28,924 bases of DNA from Bacteroidales bacterium (GTDB lineage Bacteria; Bacteroidota; Bacteroidia; Bacteroidales; VadinHA17). Numbering within the stretch: the stretch's first letter is position 1; every line of letters begins with the position of its first letter. Of this stretch, positions 16,377 through 24,731 are shown piece by piece. Under the pieces are notes generated by a model that was not told where the DNA came from, made no database searches, and saw nothing but the letters and a program-made list of their open reading frames with translations. Made by a program: the position numbers and the translations under genes. The stretch covers positions 1 through 28,924 of the forward strand of contig JAAZAP010000144.1 in assembly GCA_012514255.1 (NCBI GenBank). The letters run 5' to 3'.

Positions 16377-18683
16377 TTATCTGTCAATATCCTTAGTGAT
16401 AAGACTGTAGTCAAATTTCCGGCTATTCATGGGCGGTGGTCTGATCCCGATAATCTTATCAACAAAGTAATCTACTATCCTCCTCTCTCCATACTGACCA
16501 CCCCATTCATGGCCCTTACCCGGCAGCATCAGGTAATCGAAATCCTTATTTGCCTTTATCAGGGCATCCACCACCTGGTAAGTCGATGAAGGATCAACGT
16601 TCTGATCCATCTCGCCAACAACCAGGAAGAGATCACCCTGGAGTCTCCAGGCATTATCTACGTTTGAGCTTTCGGAGTATTCCTTCCCAACCGGCCAACC
16701 CATCCACTGCTCATTCCACCATATCTTATCCATCCGGTTATCATGGCAGCCACATACTGCAACGGCCACCTTATAGAACTCAGGATGAAACAACACTGCC
16801 CCTGCTGCATTCTGTCCGCCCGCCGACTTGCCATATATTCCTACCTTCTGAATATCCATCCATGGCCTGGTTGAAGCAGCATCTTTAATCCATATTATCC
16901 TGTCAGGGAACCCGGCATCGCCTATATTCTTCCAGCACACATCATGAAATGCCTTCGAACGGTTTGAGGTACCCATCCCGTCAATCATAACGATAACAAA
17001 ATCCATTGAGGTAAGAGACTGCCTGCAACGGTTGTAGTACTCACTGAAATCTTTTGGCACATGGCTGCTGTGCGGGCCTGCATAGATATACTCTATTACA
17101 GGATATTTTTTTGAGGGGTCGAACCCGGATGGCTTCAAAATCATACCCCATATATCCGATTTGCCGTCACGCCCTTTTGTTACAAATACCTCAGGCATGG
17201 TCCATCCCGTCTCAATAAGCTTACTTATATCAGCTTTTTCAAGGGCCATCACCTCTCTGCCTTTAACCGATTCCCTCAGGACAGCAACCGGAGGCATATC
17301 AACCCTTGACCAGCTGTCGACAAAATAATTGCCATCGGGTGAGAATGACACCCTGTGATTACCATCACCCTGCGTAAGGCAAATCAATCCGGTACCGTCG
17401 AGGTTTATCCTGTAGAGGTGCTGAAGATACGGATCACCTTTTTCCCGGCCTCCGCCCATGAAATATAAAGTCCTTTTAACGGTATCGACTTTAATAACCT
17501 GCCTCACTACCCATTCTCCCTTTGTAACCTGATTCTTCAGTTTTCCGGTCTCTCCGTCAAAAAGGTAGAGGTGATTCCATCCATCCCTTTCTGAGGCCCA
17601 CAGAATCTCCTTCCCGTCATTGATATCCATACGGTATCGTTTGCCGCTGTAATCGATAAATGTCTTTGATGTTTCTTCAATAATGACCCTCGATTTCCCG
17701 GTATTGGGATCCATCTCTATTACCTGGTAAAGCTGGTGTCCGCGTTTGTTGTACTCAAAAGTCAATGCCCGGCTGTCACTCCTCCACTCAAAACGCTCAA
17801 GACTATACTGGTTGGGAACCATTGCGTCACATTCGGCAGCCATTTTACCCGTCTCGATATTAAAAATCCTGGGAAAATACTGCTGAAGTGCGTCACCCGG
17901 TTTATAGTATTGGACAGAAGTGTGCTTTGGCTGCAACTGGTCTGCGGGAGATGATTCAATATAATGAACCAGGTGCTCCTCGGTTGGCTGGACCAGGGTC
18001 GACATCAGGAACCTGGAGTCAGGTGACCAGCGAATGAATGATGAATAGTATAGCCCGATGCCCCCGTCAAAGCTCAATTGAGTTACCTTAAGGGTGCTTT
18101 TCTCCCTCAGGTATATGTTATAGTTCATTATAAAAGCCTCAAATTTCTTGTCGGGCGATTCAACAGGCCGGCCGGCCAGCTCATTTCTGCGCTGCATAGA
18201 CCATGCATCACGCGAACGCGACTGCGCAATGTCACCATTCTCAAGTTTATCATCAGTGAAGCTCCAATCAAAATTGTATCCCCCTGCAACAAATGTGGCT
18301 CCTGAGAGATCATTCCTGAAACGGAGCTGCGTTATTGAACTGCTGACTGCATCAACATCTTCACCCAGGATGGCGGAAAGCCTGGACGAAAGATCATTGA
18401 GATTAAAAGCCAGCCGACGATCCTGTTTACCGGCATCAATCAGGTAATATTCAGTTCCGTTTGCTGTAAGCACATTATACCAGAAAACATTGGTATCCTC
18501 AATCCATTGAGGATCAATTGCCCCGTGCAATACCACACCATTTGCAAGCCCCTGAGCCTCTTCATACTTCTGGTACATCTCATCAATTTCCCAGCCTTTC
18601 ATCATGTCCTGCGCCCACATGGCCGGCACCATAAAAAGAAAGAGAAATGTGAACAGGATACCAATAGAGTTACGTTTTTTCAT
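16377..18683 (-). CDS. Secreted S9 (dipeptidyl-peptidase IV-like) prolyl peptidase
   Basis: Serine peptidase of the prolyl oligopeptidase clan, probably removing Xaa-Pro dipeptides in the periplasm. Counting from MKKRNSIGIL (ATG 18683), a signal peptide ends near AMWAQ. A DPP-IV-type beta-propeller follows, with blades such as SFDGGIGLYYSSFIRWSPDS and RVSFSPDGNYFVDSWSR, and then an alpha/beta hydrolase domain. Catalytic residues are Ser620 in GKSAGG, Asp693 in VVGEMDQNVDP and His725 in GKGHEWGG. The surroundings of Ser (GKSAGG) and His (HEWGG) differ from the usual GWSYGG and GHGAGG, so specificity may differ. I prefer ATG 18683; an in-frame ATG at 18710 would add nine residues before the signal peptide. 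It leads a two-gene operon with the Tat-exported barrel. Confidence 0.9.
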   Translation of the reverse strand: MKKRNSIGILFTFLFLFMVPAMWAQDMMKGWEIDEMYQKYEEAQGLANGVVLHGAIDPQWIEDTNVFWYNVLTANGTEYYLIDAGKQDRRLAFNLNDLSSRLSAILGEDVDAVSSSITQLRFRNDLSGATFVAGGYNFDWSFTDDKLENGDIAQSRSRDAWSMQRRNELAGRPVESPDKKFEAFIMNYNIYLREKSTLKVTQLSFDGGIGLYYSSFIRWSPDSRFLMSTLVQPTEEHLVHYIESSPADQLQPKHTSVQYYKPGDALQQYFPRIFNIETGKMAAECDAMVPNQYSLERFEWRSDSRALTFEYNKRGHQLYQVIEMDPNTGKSRVIIEETSKTFIDYSGKRYRMDINDGKEILWASERDGWNHLYLFDGETGKLKNQVTKGEWVVRQVIKVDTVKRTLYFMGGGREKGDPYLQHLYRINLDGTGLICLTQGDGNHRVSFSPDGNYFVDSWSRVDMPPVAVLRESVKGREVMALEKADISKLIETGWTMPEVFVTKGRDGKSDIWGMILKPSGFDPSKKYPVIEYIYAGPHSSHVPKDFSEYYNRCRQSLTSMDFVIVMIDGMGTSNRSKAFHDVCWKNIGDAGFPDRIIWIKDAASTRPWMDIQKVGIYGKSAGGQNAAGAVLFHPEFYKVAVAVCGCHDNRMDKIWWNEQWMGWPVGKEYSESSNVDNAWRLQGDLFLVVGEMDQNVDPSSTYQVVDALIKANKDFDYLMLPGKGHEWGGQYGERRIVDYFVDKIIGIRPPPMNSRKFDYSLITKDIDR

Positions 18684-18767
18684 AAGAAGGTATTTTAAAT
18701 TTTCAGTCATTAAAGGCTCATTATTTACTTATCCTGACCTGTAATCGCTCAACAGGATGAGAGTATT

Positions 18768-18786
18768 TAAATGTAATAATTACACT
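18768..18786 (-). promoter_or_regulatory. Promoter/operator element for the S9 operon
   Basis: On the minus strand AGTGTAATTATTACATTTA combines the palindrome TGTA-N5-TACA with a -7-like TACATTTA (18775-18768, one mismatch from TAnnTTTG). It lies 57 bases upstream of the earlier ATG (18710). The same element occurs on the plus strand at 18920-18938. No TTG lies at -33. Confidence 0.5.
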
Positions 18787-18847
18787 AAATTAAGGAATTA
18801 TTTATCATCACTTGTTTGCACCGGCATGAATCAGAAGCCATTTAATA

Positions 18848-18859
18848 AATGTTAACATT
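18848..18859. promoter_or_regulatory. 12-base perfect palindrome in the divergent promoter region
   Basis: AATGTTAACATT is fully symmetric and sits midway between the two divergent promoter elements. It could be a binding site for a dimeric regulator. AT-rich palindromes of this size also arise by chance. Confidence 0.3.
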
Positions 18860-18899
18860 AAGCCTGACAATCGGTTATGAAATAAAAAAAAAATATGAC

Positions 18900-18917
18900 A
18901 TACACCATAGGGTGTAT
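18900..18917. promoter_or_regulatory. Inverted repeat ATACACC-ATAG-GGTGTAT, candidate operator
   Basis: Perfect 7-base arms (18900-18906 and 18911-18917) around ATAG. It lies immediately upstream of the plus-strand promoter element and shares the GTGTA half-site with it, where an activator or repressor of the GH42-like gene would bind. Confidence 0.5.
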
Positions 18918-18919
18918 CG

Positions 18920-18938
18920 AGTGTATTTCATACATTTA
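18920..18938 (+). promoter_or_regulatory. Promoter/operator element for the GH42-like lipoprotein gene
   Basis: AGTGTATTTCATACATTTA contains TGTA-N5-TACA overlapping a -7-like TACATTTA (18931-18938), 35 bases before the ATG at 18974. It matches 16 of 19 bases of the minus-strand element at 18786-18768. No -33 TTG is present. Confidence 0.5.
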
Positions 18939-18973
18939 TTAACCTGAAAAGTTGCCAACCAAATGTACCTGTA

Positions 18974-21955
18974 ATGAAAAGATTATTCTCTCCTTCCCTT
19001 CTGCCCTTACTGGCTGCAGTTATCCTGTTCCATGGGTGTGACAATAAAGTCAATGAAACAAGGAACTACAGCAGCCTTACCAGTGAAGTAAGAATGCTGA
19101 ACGGGGTACCTGCCCTTTATGTAAACGGGGAGCTGACCGGTCAGACCCTGGCGGCACCCTACAGGCCTGATGAAACCTATTTCCGGGATTTTCTGGATGC
19201 AGGAATAAGAATTTTTGATATCTACCTCAGATTTGACTGGATTGGTCCGGAAGAGTATGACTTTTCAAAGATCGACGAGAAGCTTGACTCCTATCTTGCC
19301 ATAGAGCCCGGGGCGCTTTTCCTGCCCCGCATATTACTGACACCCGGTGCATGGTGGTGCGAGATGTATCCTGACGACATAACCATGCGTGATGATGGCA
19401 GTCCGGCCGGGATGTTTGGTGCACCCTGCCATCCTTCCCTGGCTTCAGAAAAATACAGGGAACTTTCATACAAGGCCATGGTTGCCTTTATTGATCATGT
19501 GGAGGGGAAATACGGAGACAATATCCTGGGGTACCAGCCCGGAAACGGATTCGGTGGTGAATGGCTGATGTTCAATTCATTCTGGGAGGCAAGACCGGAC
19601 CGGCCGGCGCCAGACAAATTCGGCGTTGAAGATTACAGTCCGGTTGCCCGGGCTGATTTCAGGGAATGGCTCAGGGTGAAATACCACTCAAACAGGAAGT
19701 TGCGTGAAGCATGGAAAGATGAAAACGTGACCTTTGAAACTGCAGATCCTCCTGGAGAAGTTGAGAGATACAGTTCGAATCATGGTATCTTTTTTGACCC
19801 TGAACAGGGAATGAGAGTACCCGATTATTTTTCATTCTTCAATGACATGACCGCTGATGTGCTGCTTGAAAATTGCAGATGGGTGAAAGAGCTGACCGGA
19901 GGGAGAAAGATTGTCGGGGTATTTTACGGTTATCTCTGGTGCAATTTCCCTAACCTGAGTGTCAATCACACCGGGCATCTTGGTCTGCAAAGGATTTTTG
20001 ACTCAAAGGACATCGACTTTCTTGCAAGCCCGTACACCTATGATAACAAACAGATCGGCGGACCCAACAATTCGCAGACCCTCCCTGAGAATGCGCTCAT
20101 GCATGGAAAGCTGTACCTGAACGAAGTGGATACGGAGACACACCTGCACCAGAGACAGTGGCGATGGGGAAACTGTCTGAACAATCCTGTCAATATGGAG
20201 GAGACAAAGGGATTGATGGTAAGAGATTATGCCTATTCGATGACAAAAGGTTTTGGATTATGGTGGACCGACCTTCACGGTGCCAACTTCCAGGATTCAT
20301 CAATAATCGCGCTGATGAGGCAGTTGAAAGAGATGGATGATTCATACCTGGAGGCTGACAAGGGATCAGTTGCCGATATTGCAGTCATTCTTGACGAGGA
20401 GAGCTTCAAGTATTTCGGTGACGGTGAGCCGTTATTCAATGTTCTTCTGACAGCCCAGAAGCAGTGGGAACTTGGATTTATCGGGGCACCCTGGGAACCA
20501 TACCTGTTAACCGAAATTGGCAACCCTGCAATGAGAGATTTCAAGGTTTACCTGTTCCTGAATACCTTCAGAGTAACTCCCGGTCAGAAAAAAGCCATAC
20601 ATGAGAAGCTGTCGCGCAACGGAGCAACAGCAGTGTGGGTTTATGCACCCGGATATATCGGAGAAGACAAACTCTCAACCCAATTTATGTCTGAACTTAC
20701 AGGGATTAAGCTCGAAGAGGATAGTTCAGCAGGGGAACTGAGGGTGGAAATAACCGGACCGGATCATCCATTTACATCAACCCTTGATGAAGGAACAGTT
20801 TATGGCAGTGATGTTGACCGTGAGAATATTATAAGGTGGTATGATCACCAGATTTATATGAAGGATCCCCGTGATCCAAAACTTGAGCGCGATCTTCCGG
20901 GCTTCAGTTTCTCACCGCGGTTCTATGCCAATGACAACGAGGCCGAGGTGCTGGGAGTTCTTGCCGGAGTTGAGAAACCCGGCCTTGCAGTAAAGAAACA
21001 GCCCGGGGGCTGGACATCGGTATATTCCTCAGCCCCGATACTTCCTTCAGAACTGATCAGGAATATCATCAGGGAGTCTGGAGGACATATATACCTGAAT
21101 CACAACGATGTAGTATATGCAAACAACAGTTCGGTCGGGGTTTATTCACCCGAAGGAGGAATGAGGACCATAAAACTCCCGGGCATGAAAAAGGTTACCG
21201 ACAGGTTGACAGGAAAGGTGCTGGCCGATGGAGCATCTGAATTTCCCGTCACCTTTAAAAAGAATGAATCAAAGTTGTTTCTGCTTGAGGATCCTTCCGG
21301 TTTTGTGCCCGCAGATACACTTGAAAGCCTTTACAGCAATAGTGAAAGTGACCTGTCAGCAGATCCTTCCTCTCTTTTCTGGGGCGAGGCCAGGCCGGTG
21401 ATACTCGACCGCAATATACTTGGTGGTCCCGAAGCTGACCTGGTTTCGGAAGCCAGGTCACGGTGGACAGATAATAATCTTTACTTTATCTTTTCAGGTC
21501 CCTTTGACTTCCAGGTTCTTAAACCCGACCCTGATACTGAAAAGGAGACTTTCAGGTTATGGCAGTGGGACGATTTTGAACTTTATATAGGAGCTGATTT
21601 TGACAGTATAAACCTGTACCGTGAGTTTGAGGTATCGCCCCAGGGCGAGTTTCTTGATCTGAACATCAACTCGAGGATCCCTATGGCCGGTCACAACGAT
21701 GAACGGTTCTGGGATTCAGGCTTCAGGGTAAAATCGCGTACCGACAGGGAGAACAAGATATGGTACACTGAGATGTGCATCCCGGTCAGCTCATTCGACA
21801 AACGGATTCCGGCCGAAGGCAATGCCTACCGGGTTAATATATACCGGTTACAGGGGCCCCAGGATGACAGGGACTTTCTTGCCTGGCGTCCGACGGGTTA
21901 CTGGAACCCTCATCATCCAGAGGTGTTCGGCACAATGATTTTAAGGAAAAGATAG
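18974..21955 (+). CDS. Lipoprotein GH42-like (beta-galactosidase-type) glycoside hydrolase with C-terminal CBM9-like domain
   Basis: Large surface or periplasmic glycosidase anchored as a lipoprotein (lipobox LFHGC, Cys22). The N-terminal TIM barrel (about 60-450) resembles GH42-type and related beta-galactosidases: YLRFDWIGPEEYDFSKID, GFGGEWLMF with Glu196 as likely acid/base, DIDFLASPYTYDNK, and LYLNEVDTETH with Glu384 as likely nucleophile. A Rossmann-like region follows (about 470-600), consistent with the trimerisation-type domain of GH42. The C-terminal part (about 805-993) looks like a CBM9/DOMON-type sugar-binding sandwich (WTDNNLYFIFSG, DDFELYIGADFDS, and a VFGTMIL ending). Total 993 residues. 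The exact GH family and substrate are not certain. The gene converges on the GH127 gene with 3 bases between the stops and shares its divergent control region with the S9 operon. Confidence 0.8.
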   Translation: MKRLFSPSLLPLLAAVILFHGCDNKVNETRNYSSLTSEVRMLNGVPALYVNGELTGQTLAAPYRPDETYFRDFLDAGIRIFDIYLRFDWIGPEEYDFSKIDEKLDSYLAIEPGALFLPRILLTPGAWWCEMYPDDITMRDDGSPAGMFGAPCHPSLASEKYRELSYKAMVAFIDHVEGKYGDNILGYQPGNGFGGEWLMFNSFWEARPDRPAPDKFGVEDYSPVARADFREWLRVKYHSNRKLREAWKDENVTFETADPPGEVERYSSNHGIFFDPEQGMRVPDYFSFFNDMTADVLLENCRWVKELTGGRKIVGVFYGYLWCNFPNLSVNHTGHLGLQRIFDSKDIDFLASPYTYDNKQIGGPNNSQTLPENALMHGKLYLNEVDTETHLHQRQWRWGNCLNNPVNMEETKGLMVRDYAYSMTKGFGLWWTDLHGANFQDSSIIALMRQLKEMDDSYLEADKGSVADIAVILDEESFKYFGDGEPLFNVLLTAQKQWELGFIGAPWEPYLLTEIGNPAMRDFKVYLFLNTFRVTPGQKKAIHEKLSRNGATAVWVYAPGYIGEDKLSTQFMSELTGIKLEEDSSAGELRVEITGPDHPFTSTLDEGTVYGSDVDRENIIRWYDHQIYMKDPRDPKLERDLPGFSFSPRFYANDNEAEVLGVLAGVEKPGLAVKKQPGGWTSVYSSAPILPSELIRNIIRESGGHIYLNHNDVVYANNSSVGVYSPEGGMRTIKLPGMKKVTDRLTGKVLADGASEFPVTFKKNESKLFLLEDPSGFVPADTLESLYSNSESDLSADPSSLFWGEARPVILDRNILGGPEADLVSEARSRWTDNNLYFIFSGPFDFQVLKPDPDTEKETFRLWQWDDFELYIGADFDSINLYREFEVSPQGEFLDLNINSRIPMAGHNDERFWDSGFRVKSRTDRENKIWYTEMCIPVSSFDKRIPAEGNAYRVNIYRLQGPQDDRDFLAWRPTGYWNPHHPEVFGTMILRKR

Positions 21956-21958
21956 CTA

Positions 21959-24403
21959 CTACATTTCTTCACCTGGCGCGTAGACCTGCCATTCAATAAT
22001 ACCGGTCTCGTACCAGGTCATATCATCAGGCATGTAGTTCCCATCGGGCGGACCCAGTTCACCTTTTTTGAAGGTCTGCCCCTGCAGCCTGATTTTCAGC
22101 CGGACGGCTGAGGTGGTAACAGGTTCAAAATTTACCCTGTTAAACATGTCCTTTTCAACACCAAATGAATCAGTGGTACTGACAGCCGTCCACACCCCGT
22201 TCTCAAGATAAAAAAGTTCCCATGATGCAGGTGACAGGCATGCCTGACGGTCATCTTTCCAGTAAACCTCTGTTGATGCAAGCGTTGTCGGCGTGTGGAA
22301 ACTGTACTGAACCCAGGCTTCGTCTCCTTCGGCAGGGCGCAGGGCAAAATAGGTAGAGGAACCATCGAAGGAACTGACCGGCTTCACCTCGTCATAAAGA
22401 ACAGGAAAGCCCGCACTTCCAGAGTGTGATGAGGGGTAAAAGCGTTTAGCAATCGAAGGGACATCACCACCGGGATAATTATCTGCAAGAGTGCCTTCAC
22501 CACAGGAAGAAGAGACTGTTGCCCCTGAAGCAAGTGAGGGGCCAGGTTCAATCCTTGCTTTTTCAGGTTCAGTTGTTATCCATACAGCCATCTCCCCGTC
22601 GCCGCGATGAGCCCACGCAAAATATGGAACAGCCGTAAGTGAAATCTCTGAAACGCTGATGCCATTCGAAGCCTTATCACGGGAGGCTTTACCTGCTTGT
22701 CCCGTCAGGGTTACCACTCCTCCAGCCAGGTCTGGCTGCATTGCGGGAGTCATGATAAGACCGGTATTTATCACTATGTCAGATACTGATCCGCCATTAT
22801 CAATCCCCTCGGCACAATACACAAGCGGTCCGCGTTCAATAGCCACATATCCGACATCCTCCTTCACCTTCGGGTTTGCTGCCACAAGCCGTGATTCAAC
22901 CGGGAACAATAGCTCAACCACGTCTCCATCTCTCCATTCACGGTTTATACTGATGTATCCGTTTACATGTCGGGCATTTACTTCCTCCCCATTGACAAGC
23001 ACGATGGACTCACCCTTTAGCTTTGACATATAGTGATACAGGTCACCGGGCATGGGACTGTCGCCGGTCCATCCCGGGATTCTTGGCATCAGTGTGAAGC
23101 GGGTTGGAGAATCCGGACTTATTGTCAGCTTCACGGTACCTTCCCATGGCAACCCTGATTCCTGGGTCACTGTAATCATGTTGCCATTGATTTTTGTATC
23201 CAGTTTGCTGCTAATATAGAGATTCACATAAAAATCAGAGCCTGATGTGGCATAGATATATTTGCCAAGTGATGCAAAAAGGCGCGCCACATTGGGAGGG
23301 CAGCAGTTGGGGCCAAACCACTCATGTCTTTCCACCCCGCCGAAGCTCCGGAGTGGGTTCTGGTAGAAGAACTTTGAGCCGTCAAGAGAAACACCGGGTA
23401 AAATGCCATTATAGAGAAGTCTTTCCATCATGTCGGCATATTTTGCATCACGATGAAGACTGAACATGTTGAAATTCCAGAAAAAGCTTCCAATTGAAGC
23501 ACAGGTTTCATTCCAGCAACTCAGGTTGGGAAGTTCATAAGCCTCTCCAAAATCCTCATGGTCACGATAGGTCCCGACATGGCCTGTAAGGAAGGTTTTG
23601 GTATAGGTTGCATCTTCCCAGAGCCGGTCAGAGGCCTCGATATAATCAGTGTTATGGGTCAAAGCGGCGAGTTCGGCAAGTGGTGTGTACAGGTAAGTTC
23701 CCCGCACTGCATGGCCGACCACTTCAGGTTGGTCAATCACAGGCAAATGATCCTGGGCATACTCCCCATAAAGCTCTCGCCCGTTATTTGAATGACCGCG
23801 TTCATCAAGAAAGAACCTTGCCATATCCAGGTATTTTTGGTCACCCGTAAAATGGTACAGCTTCAGCAGGCCTATCTTGACCTCCTCATGCTGAGAAATA
23901 TCACGACGTTTATCAGGACCGAAATTTTCACAGATATCATCAGCCAGTATAATAGCAGCGTCAAGGATCTTCCTGTCGCCTGTAGCCTGGAAGTATGGTA
24001 TGGCTGCCTCCATGGTATGGCCGCCGAAATACATCTCACCGTTCAGAAGATCCTTCCATTTGCGGGGATGGCCATCCGGCAGGACATATGCCAGCAACCT
24101 CTCTATCCCCCTGTCGGCCAGCTGCCTGAGGAGGGTATCATCCTCAGTGAGAAGGATGTATCCGGCAGCTTCAATTACCTTGGGATCAGGGAAATGGCCT
24201 TCAGCTTCCCATGTCTCGAACATCTTTATCACTGATACCCTGTGGTTGTTATCGATTCGTTGGTTCCAGAACTGATCTGTTATGGCAACTGAGGTAATAT
24301 CGGGTTGATTTACAGGTGAATAAATCTCATCTCCCGGTCTTTTGCCGGTGCATGCGGCCAAGAGGGCTGTGATGGTCAATGCAATAAATAATCTTCTTTT
24401 CAT
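21959..24403 (-). CDS. Lipoprotein GH127/GH146 (DUF1680) beta-L-arabinofuranosidase-like glycosidase
   Basis: Predicted retaining glycosidase that removes beta-L-arabinofuranose, located in the periplasm or at the cell surface through lipobox LLAAC (Cys18). The family's zinc/cysteine centre is clear: CWNETCAS gives Glu299 and Cys301, and GPNCCPPN gives Cys367 and Cys368, matching the Glu-x-Cys plus Cys-Cys arrangement of the Bifidobacterium enzyme HypBA1. An all-alpha barrel (about 35-400) is followed by beta-sandwich domains (VAIERGPLVYCAEG near 500). About 110 C-terminal residues (SFHTPTTLASTEVYWKDD to VRLKIRLQGQ) resemble a discoidin-type sugar-binding module. Total 814 residues. The gene is transcribed alone; its substrate could be arabinosylated plant or algal glycoprotein or pectin side chains. 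Confidence 0.88.
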   Translation of the reverse strand: MKRRLFIALTITALLAACTGKRPGDEIYSPVNQPDITSVAITDQFWNQRIDNNHRVSVIKMFETWEAEGHFPDPKVIEAAGYILLTEDDTLLRQLADRGIERLLAYVLPDGHPRKWKDLLNGEMYFGGHTMEAAIPYFQATGDRKILDAAIILADDICENFGPDKRRDISQHEEVKIGLLKLYHFTGDQKYLDMARFFLDERGHSNNGRELYGEYAQDHLPVIDQPEVVGHAVRGTYLYTPLAELAALTHNTDYIEASDRLWEDATYTKTFLTGHVGTYRDHEDFGEAYELPNLSCWNETCASIGSFFWNFNMFSLHRDAKYADMMERLLYNGILPGVSLDGSKFFYQNPLRSFGGVERHEWFGPNCCPPNVARLFASLGKYIYATSGSDFYVNLYISSKLDTKINGNMITVTQESGLPWEGTVKLTISPDSPTRFTLMPRIPGWTGDSPMPGDLYHYMSKLKGESIVLVNGEEVNARHVNGYISINREWRDGDVVELLFPVESRLVAANPKVKEDVGYVAIERGPLVYCAEGIDNGGSVSDIVINTGLIMTPAMQPDLAGGVVTLTGQAGKASRDKASNGISVSEISLTAVPYFAWAHRGDGEMAVWITTEPEKARIEPGPSLASGATVSSSCGEGTLADNYPGGDVPSIAKRFYPSSHSGSAGFPVLYDEVKPVSSFDGSSTYFALRPAEGDEAWVQYSFHTPTTLASTEVYWKDDRQACLSPASWELFYLENGVWTAVSTTDSFGVEKDMFNRVNFEPVTTSAVRLKIRLQGQTFKKGELGPPDGNYMPDDMTWYETGIIEWQVYAPGEEM

Positions 24404-24731
24404 GGTTAAAATGGTTGAGAATACTAAAGTAATTTAAAATTCAGGATTCCGGAATACTTGTTTATAGGGTGACTGAGAGAGTGTGCCAAATCCGCCGGAA
24501 ATTAAATTTAGCCGGCAGATGCGTCTACGGTTGGCATTCAGATTTCCCGGTCTGATATCCAAGAATAAAAGCCCTGAAATTAATTAGAATAAGGCAAAAG
24601 AACCAGTAGCTTCTTCATTTATTGGTTGAATTATATATCCAACTTGCTTTTCAGTAGTGATATAAGTAGTTTTAACCAATGTTGTAAATTTTTGTCATGT
24701 ACTTAGTTACCTTTGCATTAAACCGGATTTC
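24404..24731. other. Intergenic region between divergent GH127 and YwqK-like genes
   Basis: This 328-base stretch holds no supportable gene. It contains a -7 element for the plus-strand operon (24708-24715). It also has a short palindrome AAATTAAATTT flanked by CCGG and AGCCGG near 24496-24514, and a 7-base inverted pair ATTGGTT (24621-24627) and AACCAAT (24674-24680). The GH127 promoter was not clearly found; TACTTTAG on the minus strand (24431-24424) is a poor candidate. Confidence 0.6.
24708..24715 (+). promoter_or_regulatory. -7 element of the YwqK-S8 peptidase-xseAB operon
   Basis: TACCTTTG is a perfect TAnnTTTG, 16 bases before the ATG at 24732. A TTG at 24682-24684 is 23 bases upstream, slightly more than the usual 19-21, so the -33 half is uncertain. 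Confidence 0.5.
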
